Shown here: positions 9,227 to 17,770 of the stretch, piece by piece
Layout: each line of letters begins with the position of its first letter
Position numbering within the stretch: the stretch's first letter is position 1
Origin: JAXLWB01 sp046328715
Lineage (GTDB): Bacteria; Chloroflexota; Anaerolineae; Caldilineales; Caldilineaceae
DNA: 48,858 nt
Reading direction: 5' to 3'
Assembly: GCA_046328715.1 (NCBI GenBank)
Contig: JAXLWB010000069.1
Coordinates: 1 to 48,858, forward strand
The notes under the pieces: generated by a model
What the model was told of the DNA's origin: nothing
Seen by the model: the letters and a program-made list of their open reading frames with translations, nothing else
Databases searched by the model: none
Translations under genes and position numbers: made by a program

Positions 9227-9802
9227 ATGTCCGACTTAAAGGATGCGCTGCAACGGGCATCGCGGAGTATCGTGCCAAAAAGCAGAGGAACAGAAGGCAG
9301 AAGGCAAGGAATCAGCCATCGAAAAAGGCTGCTTCTACCAATCCAGGAATGGCGCGATGGTGAGCCAACGCATCGAAGAGGCAATGCGTGAATGGCAATT
9401 TGACAATCTACGCAACAAAGGCAAGCCACTCAAATTAGAGCGCAACCCTTTTGTGCCGCAGGATATGGAGATGGCCTATCATATTCTCGAAAATAACGAT
9501 CTCCCACCCGGTTGGATTACAGAGCGCACAGCCCTGTTAAAGGACATTGATCGCTTTCGAGAAAGCTGCGGGCGAAGATGTCAGCCGATCGGCAAAACAA
9601 TCAATCAGCCAAATCTTCGAGCAGCGAAACCGATCCAAACCTTCCCGAATGGGCGAAAATCAGCGAGTTGTGGCGCGAGGAAATTCGAGCGCTCAACAAG
9701 CGAATCGATAACCTCAATCTCATCCAGCCCTTCGCCCATCTGGAAATCTATAAGCTGGTGGTCGAGGACGAAGTGCAAAGCGAGCTTTTGCTAGCCATGT
9801 GA
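9227..9802 (+). pseudogene. DUF1992 (DNAJC28-type conserved domain) protein, frameshifted
   Basis: ATG 9227 follows a clear AGGAG at 9216-9220. It opens MSDLKDALQRASRSIVP and shifts to the diagnostic DUF1992 core SQRIEEAMREWQFDNLRNKG, KPLKLERNPFVPQDMEMAYH and ILENNDLPPGWI. Near 9570 it shifts again through FEKAAGEDVSRSAKQSISQI, and ends in the first frame with ELWREEIRALNKRIDNLNLI, QPFAHLEIYKLVVEDE and TGA 9800-9802. Molecular function of the bacterial family is not established. Net two frame changes restore a protein of about 190 residues. Immediately downstream is a GATGGGGAGT hairpin shared with the convergent SARP gene. Confidence 0.82.
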
Positions 9803-9823
9803 CATAAAGGTGGGAAAGAGGGA

Positions 9824-9856
9824 GATGGGGAGTGCGAGGAGTATTTACTCCCCATC
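9824..9856. terminator. Hairpin between convergent DUF1992 and SARP genes
   Basis: GATGGGGAGT (9824-9833) and ACTCCCCATC (9847-9856) form a perfect 10-bp stem with a 13-base loop, in the 65-base gap between two convergent stops. Probably a bidirectional transcription stop, although neither side has a long T-run. Confidence 0.55.
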
Positions 9857-9867
9857 CCCAACCCTTC

Positions 9868-12800
9868 TCAGTACTGAAACTCCACGCTCAGCACCTCGTT
9901 TGCCAACTCAATCATCTGCGCGGTGCGGCCTGTTCAACAAATTGTCGGCAAGGATGTATCATCAATCTTCTCCACCTGGCGTTGCAGCGCTTCTATCCCC
10001 TTACGCAAGAGTGCAAGCGCCCGCTGATCCTGATTGAGCGTCAGCACCCGATAGGCTGTTAGATAGTAATGGTCGTTTCGTCCAAGCCAGCGTAGAGTTC
10101 CGGATTTGCTACCGTAGGGTCTAGATCATCAGCGTTCCCAGCTGCAAACAAGCCAGGTGATAAACGCAAGAGAATCTCTCAATATGCGTCTTGGCTTCGA
10201 GTGGGCGAGCGGCTGCAGCGCCAAACGAGCCAAACCGACACTGGCAACAATGCGATCATTGGCTGGGCCATCCAGCGTTTGCGATTCTGCCACCTTTTGA
10301 TAAGCAGACCGGGCTTCGTCACGTGTCCCAACGCCTCAGCATACCAAGTTTAGATAGGCAGGCGTGATAATGTGTTGGAAGTTCTGATCGACCTGACCAA
10401 GCGCTTGATTGGTGTAATCCACCGATTGCACCCGGGATCGCCCAAGTGTGATAGGGGTCAAGGCGAGATTGACCAGTAAATCTGCCTCCATCCGCTGACT
10501 GCCGATTTCGCGGAAGAGCTTCAAGGCTTGTGACAAACTGCTCCAGGGCCGATTTTGCGCAACCCTAGCACGCCGAAAAGTACACCAGAGATTGGTATGC
10601 CAGTAATCTCCATAGCGGTCGCCCAATGCCTGACTCACTTCGAGCGAATGCAGAAAAAAATTACTTCGTGCGTCGATGAAATCGCCACGGCAATCATAGC
10701 GTAAGACGCCAGCATTGCTCACCAACATATTGAGCTGGCGAAAGCCATTTGCCAAGTAATCGGCAACAGGGATAACTCGTAGTAATTTAGTGCCTGCTCC
10801 AGGCGATCGTGCATGGCATCGTTGTTACCCAAGCCACAGAGCGTCAGGCCTCGATCAAGCTTGTTTGGTGGCGGGCGAAATCCAGCGATAAGTTGAGCAT
10901 TTGGCGATGCATTGGATAATCGCCTTGCCCAGGCATTGGCACTGGAACGAAGATAGGCTTGAGCAAGCAACGCTCGATTTTCCGACTGTTCACCCAAGCT
11001 GATAGCTTCGGCGGTAAAGACTCTTCTGCTTCGTCGAGTTTCCCCCAACACTTCACAAACATTCGCTAGGTCGATGAGCAATTCGGCCAAAAGTTCTTGC
11101 CACTGCAATGGCGACTCATACCACTCTGAATCCAGAATCAGGCGCACTCCCGCGATCGCTTGGCGCAGGAGTGCTTCTGCTCCATAGAAGAGCCCGGAAA
11201 GCTTTGGGTAAAACTGAAATGGCTGGCGACTTTGCCTGATCAAAGAGAACTGAGCGCTGCTCACAAAGTATACTCCAGGCCTGTTGAAGATTAGCCATCT
11301 CGTGCGAGAGTTGCTGGAAGGTTGCAGCGTCATTACCAAGTGTAGCGCTGTGCTCGGCAAGCAGATTGCTAAAGTATTGGCTGTGCCGTAATAGGATCGC
11401 ATCTTCCTCTTCAAATTGATTGCGCAGATGTTCGAGCGCATGTTAAGCACCAACTCATGCAGATCGAAGCGACCCACCTTCACAAGGCGCAGCAACGATT
11501 TTGCCCAAGGAGATGAAGCACCTGCTCACTGGCATCGGCCACATGATTGGCAGCAGCAATGGAAAAGCCGCCCCAGAAAATCGAACAGCGCGCTAACGTA
11601 CGCTGCTCCAGTGAGCCGAGAAACTGCCAGGAATATTCCAAGAGCGCTCGATGCTGCGTTGGCGTGGGGAGAGATCGAGCAACGAGTTTTCGAGCAGTTG
11701 ATAATCAGTCTCCAAACGGCGGCTGATTTCATGGGCGCTGAGCCGTTCCAGCAGTGAAGCAGCCAATTCAATGGCCAGAGGCATGCCTTCGACATAGCGA
11801 CAGATGCGCCACGGGCAAAGCGTTGTTGTCACTCAGAACGAAACGCCAGGAAATGCGCTGTGCTCGCTCCACAAAGAGCGCCACACTGTCATAGGCTTGC
11901 AAGCTATCGGCGATGTTTTGACTGGGCAAGTTGATAGGCGGCAACTCAAGGCCACCCAGCCGCAATACCGACTCAAACTGAAAGTTGAGCCGATGGCGTG
12001 AGGTCACCAGCAACTTCAATTTTCAGAGCTGCGCGCAGCAATTCCAGAATAAAGGCACTGGAGGCCATCAGGTGCTCAAAGTTGTCGAGAATGAGCAAAG
12101 CATGTCGTTGACGCAGGTAGGTAAAGAGTTGTGCCAGCACACTCTCTGAACTGCGCATACAGATTTACTGCGCGACCAATGGCTGCGGCGATGCGGCTTC
12201 GGCAGCGACATCGGGTAGCGTCTCGGCCAGCGGAACAAACCAGACACCGTCGTCGAAGTGGGACAGCACTGCCCACTTGCGGCAGAAGGGCCAGGCGGGA
12301 TTTTCCCATGCCGCCTTCACCGACAATGGTGATTAGTGAAAAATGGGGCGTGAAACCAGCCGCCTCTCCCAACGCCACCAGCTCTTCTTTTGCGCCCCAA
12401 AAAAGGTGTAAACATTCTGGGGAGGTTGCTACGTGCCGCAGGCAAAGGAGAGGTTACGCTTACGGTGGCAAGTGGCAAAGCTGGTGCCGCAGGAGCACGA
12501 ATGCCTGTAAGTTCTTCCTTGTTGCTCTCCCACGTTGACGCAACTGTGCACCCAATTCGACCAGCTCTGCTGAAGGTTGAATGCCAAGTTCGTCGGCCAG
12601 GTGATTGGGTATAGCGCTCATAGTGTTGCAACGCCGCCACTGTTGCTCGGGCCCGCGCTAGGAGCATAATCAACTGTTTGTTGCCTTCGTCGTGAAGCGG
12701 ATCGAAGTTTAGTAGACGTTGTTGTGCGGCGTCTATGGCTGCCGGGTAATTGGCCTGTGCAATCAGGCGCTGCAAAAGAAGGGCAAAAGCACGCTCTGTC

Positions 12801-13264
12801 AGGAGCGAATATTTTCTGCGCTGTTCAGTAACCCAAGCCTCAAACTCATTCGAATCTTCGACAAAGAAGTCGGTCAGAAATTCGCCGCGCACTAACTGAC
12901 AGGCAGCTTCGAGTTCCCGCGTTGTGACAAGCTGCCCGCGCGCCACCGCTTGCTCCAACACACTCGCATCCAACCAGTAAGACGATTCACGGTCAAAGGT
13001 AATCGTTTGATGTTCTGCCACCAGAAAATTACCAAAAAGCGGGCGCAACTTGGTCAGGACGTCGCGTAAATTTTGGCGCGCAACATCCTTGGGCTTCTCT
13101 GGCCAAAGCAAGCTGGCCACTGCCTCTCGGGAATGGGTTTGTTGTGTGACGGCTAGATAGAGTAACAGTGCTTGTGAACGCGCCGATACAAAGGAGATCT
13201 TCTTTCTACCAGAGAGCTCTACCTTGGGCGTGCCCAATACAGCCAGGCGGAGATGTATACCCAT
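9868..13264 (-). pseudogene. SARP-type regulator with BTAD, STAND ATPase and TPR-like tail, frameshifted (second copy)
   Basis: The first 220 or so residues from ATG 13264 are intact: winged helix LRLAVLGTPKVELSGRKKIS, ALLLYLAVTQQTHSREAVAS and LLWPEKPKDVARQNLRDVL, then the BTAD (RGEFLTDFFVEDSNEFEAWV; RLLNFDPLHDEG). The first shift is near 12600. Beyond it, in changing frames, come Walker A IVGEGGMGKSRLAL, Walker B ALLILDNFEHLM, the sensor KLLVTSRHRLNF, the GMPLAIELAASLLERLSAHE segment and a long helical tail (RALLAQAYLRSSANAWA; DLLVNLALTPITLG) ending LANEVLSVEFQY with TGA 9868-9870. Overall size, about 1,130 residues, and motif order match the intact regulator at 40113-43559, so these are paralogues. 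The start has no strong ribosome-binding site. Confidence 0.85.
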
Positions 13265-13349
13265 AAAAACTTAATATTTTCTTATCGACGATGCCTCGAC
13301 GTTTAATTATTATCATAACTGGTTGTAACAACATTATATCGACCCTGGA

Positions 13350-13401
13350 CTTTAGTCGCATGTTTTGGATCTTCCCAAAACAGCACAGACGCCCGCTAAA
13401 G
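13350..13401. promoter_or_regulatory. Nested hairpin in the leader of the STAND gene
   Basis: TGTTTTGG (13361-13368) pairs with CCAAAACA (13375-13382) around a six-base loop; an outer CTTTAG/CTAAAG pair (13350-13355, 13396-13401) extends it. It stands about 110 bases upstream of ATG 13511 in the gap after the divergent SARP gene, which also holds the palindrome GTTGTAACAAC at 13322-13332. Either could be an operator or attenuator. No mechanism can be assigned from sequence. Confidence 0.35.
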
Positions 13402-13510
13402 AATAATTATCTGTTTATTTATTTGGCCTTATTGTTGATGCTTATCGTTCAACCGGAATCGCTTTCATCACTGACAATCATTGAACAGGATAAGGATTAA
13501 AGTATCCAAT

Positions 13511-14977
13511 ATGTCACAAGAATTCGCAAGTCTAATTCACACCACTCCTGCATCATCGCCCCCCGTGAACATGCGATTTCCCGCACCCGTTAGTAAAGAG
13601 CAGGCGGCTTTTGCTGGAATTACTCAGGAGGGTGAATTTCCTTTTGATGCAGGCACCCTTGTCCGCAGAAGGTTAGTAGATAGCGGTACAACACAGAAAT
13701 CGACAAAGCCATCGCCATTCATTGTGGAACGGCGACCCCAAGAACCAGGTAAGCAGCCTTCAAAGCTGCTTCCTCCGATTGAACTGCGCCCCAATCATGT
13801 TTCGCGCCATCGCTTACTCGAGAAGCTGAGACTAGATTGTGCGTTGACCCAAATTGTAGCGCCTGCTGGCTATGGCAAGTCGACCTTGGTCGCCGAATGG
13901 CTGATGCAGTCAAAACGTCCTCACGTATGGCTGGCCCTGGAACAGAATGACAACTCGCCCATTTACTTTGGCAAACATCTACTCCAAGCGCTCAGCCAAC
14001 TCTTCTCTGGCATGGGATGCCAATTTTTCTCCTCGATGGCATATACGACGCCTGGAACACTACAACGCGCCGTCCTCGCCATTTGGGATGAAATGAGCGT
14101 TTTGTGTGATTTGCAAAGTGCACTGGAACCAGTTGTACTTGTCATTGACAACTACCAGATGATCCAAGACCGCCGCATTCACACATGTTTGTCTGAAATA
14201 TTGAAGGCGTTACCCTCTTATCTGCGTGTGGTACTGATCAGCCGCAGCGAGCCGCCGCTTAACCAGAAGTGTCTACAGAACCTGAGTCGTACGACAGTAA
14301 AGTGCAGTGATTTAGCCTTTACTAGCCAGGAAACAGCCGAGTTGCTAAAAAAATCTGTTGGGCGGCCACGCAGTTCATTGAACACCTGGGAGATGAGCGA
14401 GTTGCTCGTGGGTTGGGTAGCTGGATTACACCTTGTTTTGGAACAGAGTGAAGGGCACAAAAACAGCGTGGAAGAGTTACTCTTTTTGAAAAACAGCAAC
14501 CTGGCTGCCTCGCACTTTATGATCGAAACATTCTATTCTGCCCACCCAACTGTACAGTTGTTTATGCTCTGTACGTCACTGCTCAATCAATTTACCCCTG
14601 ACCTCTGCGATAGCCTTTTTGAAGGTTCTCTGCATGCCATGATCTTTGGCGATGAAGAAAAAGCAGAAGTCACGGAAGAGGGCACGACGAATCGTGTTAC
14701 TGCACAAGAGGATTATTTGAAAGACATCCTGCGGGGTATGAATTGCGGGCCGAGTCAGCCGAAGTTCAAGAACTCTAAAGAGATCATTGGACATCTGGAG
14801 AAGTCCGGACAATTTATCATGAAGTGCCCAAGCCGCAAGGGGTGGTATCAATATCACCCGCTCTTTGCCCGCATGTTACGGTCAGAATTGCAAGAGCGCT
14901 ATCAAAAACTTGAATTAGTGCTGCGCGATCGCTCTCAAATTTGGTATCTACGGCAAGATGGCAAACTTGCGCACTAA
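13511..14977 (+). CDS. MalT-like STAND ATPase lacking the LuxR DNA-binding domain
   Basis: STAND ATPases of the MalT type are nucleotide-dependent switches. This 488-residue protein has an unusual Pro/Ser-rich stretch of about 85 residues, then the typical lead LPPIELRPNHVSRHRLLEKL, Walker A APAGYGKSTLVAEWL (about 117-131), Walker B PVVLVIDNYQMI (about 206-217), the sensor RVVLISRSEPPL and the HPLFARMLRSELQERY segment that in MalT precedes the superhelical repeats. It stops there, about 400 residues short of a typical family member, with no sensor repeats and no C-terminal HTH. The in-frame TTG 13481 is less likely than ATG 13511. A strong terminator follows at 15034, so the short form appears to be the real end. 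It could be a partner-dependent regulator, an inactive remnant or a signalling ATPase with a novel N-terminal effector. Confidence 0.8.
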   Translation: MSQEFASLIHTTPASSPPVNMRFPAPVSKEQAAFAGITQEGEFPFDAGTLVRRRLVDSGTTQKSTKPSPFIVERRPQEPGKQPSKLLPPIELRPNHVSRHRLLEKLRLDCALTQIVAPAGYGKSTLVAEWLMQSKRPHVWLALEQNDNSPIYFGKHLLQALSQLFSGMGCQFFSSMAYTTPGTLQRAVLAIWDEMSVLCDLQSALEPVVLVIDNYQMIQDRRIHTCLSEILKALPSYLRVVLISRSEPPLNQKCLQNLSRTTVKCSDLAFTSQETAELLKKSVGRPRSSLNTWEMSELLVGWVAGLHLVLEQSEGHKNSVEELLFLKNSNLAASHFMIETFYSAHPTVQLFMLCTSLLNQFTPDLCDSLFEGSLHAMIFGDEEKAEVTEEGTTNRVTAQEDYLKDILRGMNCGPSQPKFKNSKEIIGHLEKSGQFIMKCPSRKGWYQYHPLFARMLRSELQERYQKLELVLRDRSQIWYLRQDGKLAH

Positions 14978-15033
14978 AAGAAAGACAGAAGTCCGATAGG
15001 GACGTGGCCGTTCACTTATCCAACCAATAAAAC

Positions 15034-15085
15034 AGAGGGGTTGCCGATGCGAAAGATAGAAACATCGGCAACCCCTCTATTTTAA
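15034..15085 (+). terminator. Rho-independent terminator after the STAND gene
   Basis: A perfect 16-bp stem AGAGGGGTTGCCGATG (15034-15049) / CATCGGCAACCCCTCT (15063-15078) with a 13-base loop is followed by ATTTTAATT. It begins 56 bases after the stop at 14977 and separates this gene from the convergent small peptide gene. Confidence 0.85.
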
Positions 15086-15152
15086 TTGGTGACTCAATTC
15101 AACAGTTTCTGCTTGCGTCGACCGGGTATGAACATCCAAACGCAGTTTTTTT

Positions 15153-15317
15153 CTACTTCCCTCTTACAACGGTGATACGATTGTACTGTGCAAGGTTTGC
15201 GCCTTGGCGCAAGCGATTGTGAACTGCAAAAACAGGTGACACGGTGCTGATAATCAATGAGACAATGATGAGGGCTGCGATGATGAATTTGGTTACAGGC
15301 TTAGAAGAATATAACAT
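15153..15317 (-). CDS. Small secreted basic peptide (54 codons)
   Basis: ATG 15317 is preceded by a textbook GGAGG six bases upstream, which supports a real gene. The product begins MLYSSKPVTK, has a hydrophobic core FIIAALIIVSLIISTV and a signal-peptidase-like site after SPVFA, leaving a mature peptide of about 23 residues (HNRLRQGANLAQYNRITVVR is its core). The mature part carries four Arg, one Lys and one His and no acidic residue. There are no Cys residues and no double-glycine leader, so it is not an obvious lantibiotic or class II bacteriocin precursor. It is convergent with the STAND ATPase across its terminator. Possible roles are an extracellular signal, an antimicrobial peptide or a membrane-anchored micro-protein if the signal is not cleaved. 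I recognise no family. Confidence 0.62.
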   Translation of the reverse strand: MLYSSKPVTKFIIAALIIVSLIISTVSPVFAVHNRLRQGANLAQYNRITVVRGK

Positions 15318-15785
15318 AATTGCCTCCTGACAATAAGGACTCCAAACCGTACATATTTATATAACTAGGCAATACCTTGACTGCGCTGGATAAATTAAAT
15401 TTTACGCAAATCACCTTAAAAATCAAGTGGTTTTATGTAAGTCAAATGTACGAATGTTGCCCATTAAAGGGATAACATATTGGCTGTAAGCTAACGAAGT
15501 AAGAATTCTGTTAATTAACGACTAGTTCTTCCTGACTGACAACCAAGACAGCGAGCAGGGCCACTCACAATGAAAATGGCAATCTGTAAGGAGAATTAAT
15601 TATTTAAAGCAAGGTAACAACCCGAGGTAATCGACAGGTATCTTCCGAAAAGGCGTGGTGAAACAGCTTTCGTCAGTTGTGGATTTGTTTTACAAGGCGG
15701 TGAATTCGGCTCGGTGGGTTCGTACCTACCTCTGCTATTCCGAATGTAATGAAAGGTATAACCAACTAGAACTATCGAATTCGTC
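15318..15785. other. Gene-poor region
   Basis: No convincing gene. The part up to about 15450 is AT-rich and should hold the promoter of the small peptide gene; TATATAAATA at 15355-15364 is a possible minus-strand -10 region. An 84-codon minus-strand frame at 15596-15847 has no ribosome-binding site or recognisable motif and overlaps the end of the adenine deaminase gene. Confidence 0.4.
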
Positions 15786-15821
15786 CAGTAAGCACGTCCT
15801 GATACCTGGGCGTACTTACTG
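15786..15821 (-). terminator. Hairpin downstream of adenine deaminase
   Basis: CAGTAAGCACGTCC (15786-15799) and GGGCGTACTTACTG (15808-15821) pair with two mismatches around an eight-base loop, 19 bases past the ade stop. There is no T-run on the minus strand, so it may protect the mRNA 3' end rather than terminate by itself. Confidence 0.4.
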
Positions 15822-15839
15822 AACACTTTTCTGGCGTCC

Positions 15840-17567
15840 TTATTGAACAAACAATGAGGTAGGCACAAAAGAGGTAACATCGATCAAGCCGTGGTCGGTC
15901 AGCTTTAAGGCGGGGATCACTTCTAAGGCCATAAAGCTCATGGCCATAAAGGGATCGTGAAAGGTAGCACCTAATTGTCTGGCGGCGGCAATCACCCGAT
16001 CATACCCATGACGCACCTCACCCACAGCCCGGTCGCTCATCAGTCCAGCCACAGGTAAAGGCAAGGAAGCCAGCGTTTCATGGGCTTGTGTTACAACCAA
16101 TCCACCGCCCAACGCAATTACCTTTTGAATCGCCACAAGCATGGATTCGTCATCCGCCCCGATCACAACTAGATTATGGTGGTCGTGGGCAATGGTGCCA
16201 GCAATCGCCCCTTGCTTTAAACCAAAGCCCTGAATAAAACCCAAACCAATGCCACCGCTGCCATGATGGCGCTCGATCACCGCCATTTTCAAAATATCAC
16301 GTGCAGGATCAGACACTGCTTCTCCCTCAATAATCTTAGCGTCCAGAATGCGCTCTTCGGTGAGTAGTTGACCTTCCAGCGAGCCGATGACACGGATGCG
16401 AGCAGCGGTTGCCGCAATTCGCAAACTAAGATTTTTTGTATCCACCTTGATCAAGGAACCAACACTTGTTGCGGTTGGCTTACTTTGTCCGATCACTGTT
16501 TCGTCCGCTCCGCTCAGTTTGCCCTCTTCAGCAACCAATCGACCCTTGGCATAGACTTGATGAATGTGGAAATTTTGCAGATCGTCAATAACAAGCAGAT
16601 CAGCCAAGCGCCCCGGTGCGATCCCATCCCGATCACGCAAGCCAAACCACTGCGCAGTGTTGAGGGTAGCCATGCGCAGCGCATGAATCGGATCGATGCC
16701 GAACTTAATTGCCTCACGCACCATGTAGTCCACACTCCCTTGGTCGATCAGATCACTGGGAATGCGGTCATCCGTGCAGAAGCAGATGCGATGGTGGTTT
16801 GCTGGCGTAATCAAGGGAAGCAGAGCGTGCAGGTTGTGGGCATTAGTGGCCTCTCGGATCAAAATATACATGCCGCGTGCCAGCTTTTCAGCGGCTTCTT
16901 CCACTGTTGTACATTCATGTTCGCTGCCGATTCCGGAAACTGTATAGGCGTTGAGTTGTTTGCCGCGCAGTCGAGGTGCATGCCCGTCGATTGGTTGCTT
17001 GGCAAAGGCTTGTAGCTTGTCCAGCACCTCTTCGTCGCCGAAGATCACACCAGGAAAGTTCATAACCTCGGCCAAGCCCTGCACCGTGCCTTCGGCGAGC
17101 AGTGTCGCTAGCTCGGCACTGCCTAAGTTGGCCCCGCTTGTCTCCATATGGGTTGCCGGGACACAAGAAGAAGCCATCAATACCACCTGCAAGGGTAGAT
17201 TCCGGCTATTTTCGGCCATAAAGCGAATCCCCGCCAGCCCCGCCACGTTGGCGATCTCATGCGGGTCGGCCACTACACAGGTGACACCGTGCGGCAAAAC
17301 CGCCTTGGCAAATTCAACAGGAATGCACAGGCTACTCTCAATGTGGACGTGGGCGTCGATCAAGGCTGGAGCGACATAGGCACCCGCCAGATCGATCTCC
17401 TGCATTGCTTCATAGTCGGTACCAATGCCTGCAATCCGATCTGCATGAATTGCGATGTCCGTCGCTTCGATCTCGCCAGAATAGACATTGAGGAGACGAC
17501 AGTTGCGTAAAAGCAAGTCAGCGGGCCGATCCCCGCGAGCTACGGCCAGAAGGTCAACTGGATTCAT
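15840..17567 (-). CDS. ade: Adenine deaminase
   Basis: Ade hydrolyses adenine to hypoxanthine and ammonia in cytoplasmic purine salvage, using a binuclear metal centre of the amidohydrolase type. The 575-residue length matches known members (about 580). Metal-binding motif DAHVHIESS is at about residues 71-79. Further family segments are VTCVVADPHEIANVAG, RICFCTDDRIPSDLI, GRLADLLVIDDLQNF and the C-terminal-domain motif GGIGLGFIQGFGLKQGAIAG with TIAHDHHNLVVIGADDESM. Start 17567 is chosen because AAGGAG lies eight bases upstream; a longer in-frame extension to 17642 encodes an unrelated Arg/Lys-rich stretch. The gene is divergent from the metallo-beta-lactamase gene, with a hairpin in its leader. 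Confidence 0.95.
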   Translation of the reverse strand: MNPVDLLAVARGDRPADLLLRNCRLLNVYSGEIEATDIAIHADRIAGIGTDYEAMQEIDLAGAYVAPALIDAHVHIESSLCIPVEFAKAVLPHGVTCVVADPHEIANVAGLAGIRFMAENSRNLPLQVVLMASSCVPATHMETSGANLGSAELATLLAEGTVQGLAEVMNFPGVIFGDEEVLDKLQAFAKQPIDGHAPRLRGKQLNAYTVSGIGSEHECTTVEEAAEKLARGMYILIREATNAHNLHALLPLITPANHHRICFCTDDRIPSDLIDQGSVDYMVREAIKFGIDPIHALRMATLNTAQWFGLRDRDGIAPGRLADLLVIDDLQNFHIHQVYAKGRLVAEEGKLSGADETVIGQSKPTATSVGSLIKVDTKNLSLRIAATAARIRVIGSLEGQLLTEERILDAKIIEGEAVSDPARDILKMAVIERHHGSGGIGLGFIQGFGLKQGAIAGTIAHDHHNLVVIGADDESMLVAIQKVIALGGGLVVTQAHETLASLPLPVAGLMSDRAVGEVRHGYDRVIAAARQLGATFHDPFMAMSFMALEVIPALKLTDHGLIDVTSFVPTSLFVQ

Positions 17568-17607
17568 GAATTTACTCCTTTTGCACTGTTTATATCGCAC
17601 ACGGGCA

Positions 17608-17646
17608 CAAATTGAGCTTTTTGAAAGGGTGACAAGCCTCAATTTG
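17608..17646 (-). promoter_or_regulatory. Leader hairpin of ade
   Basis: CAAATTGAG and CTCAATTTG (17608-17616, 17638-17646) form a perfect 9-bp stem in the ade 5' leader, about 40 bases before the start. It lacks the conserved loops of the purine riboswitch. It may be an operator or attenuator. Confidence 0.35.
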
Positions 17647-17696
17647 ATGCCGTGCGGAGTATAATCATTTCATAACCATTCATTTTAACCAGACTA

Positions 17697-17725
17697 TTGA
17701 GGAAAATGCGAAATAGGCGTAGAAT
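17697..17725 (+). promoter_or_regulatory. Promoter of the metallo-beta-lactamase gene
   Basis: TTGAGG (17697-17702), a 17-base spacer and TAGAAT (17720-17725) make a good vegetative promoter, placing the start of transcription near 17732 and leaving a leader of about 39 bases. Confidence 0.55.
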
Positions 17726-17734
17726 AGGTGAAAT

Positions 17735-17749
17735 TGATAATCGTTATCA
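17735..17749. promoter_or_regulatory. Fur/Zur-like 7-1-7 box
   Basis: TGATAATCGTTATCA differs at one base from the TGATAAT-N-ATTATCA consensus used by Fur-family repressors in Bacillus. It covers the predicted transcription start of the downstream gene, a position suited to repression. Which metal regulator would bind is not known. Confidence 0.45.
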
Positions 17750-17770
17750 CCCTATCGATCGGACTCCTTC

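Noticed and set aside
13291..13500. 69-codon plus-strand frame with a hydrophobic stretch before the STAND gene
   Set aside because: No ribosome-binding site, overlaps the leader hairpin, and its sequence has no recognisable feature beyond AT-rich hydrophobic codons.
15596..15880. 94-codon minus-strand frame overlapping the end of ade
   Set aside because: No start signal or motif, and the overlap with a well-supported gene in another frame makes it an unlikely gene.
16368..17015. 215-codon plus-strand frame
   Set aside because: Antisense shadow of adenine deaminase.
17568..17660. Purine riboswitch before ade
   Set aside because: Only a simple hairpin is present; the conserved three-way junction and loop bases are absent.
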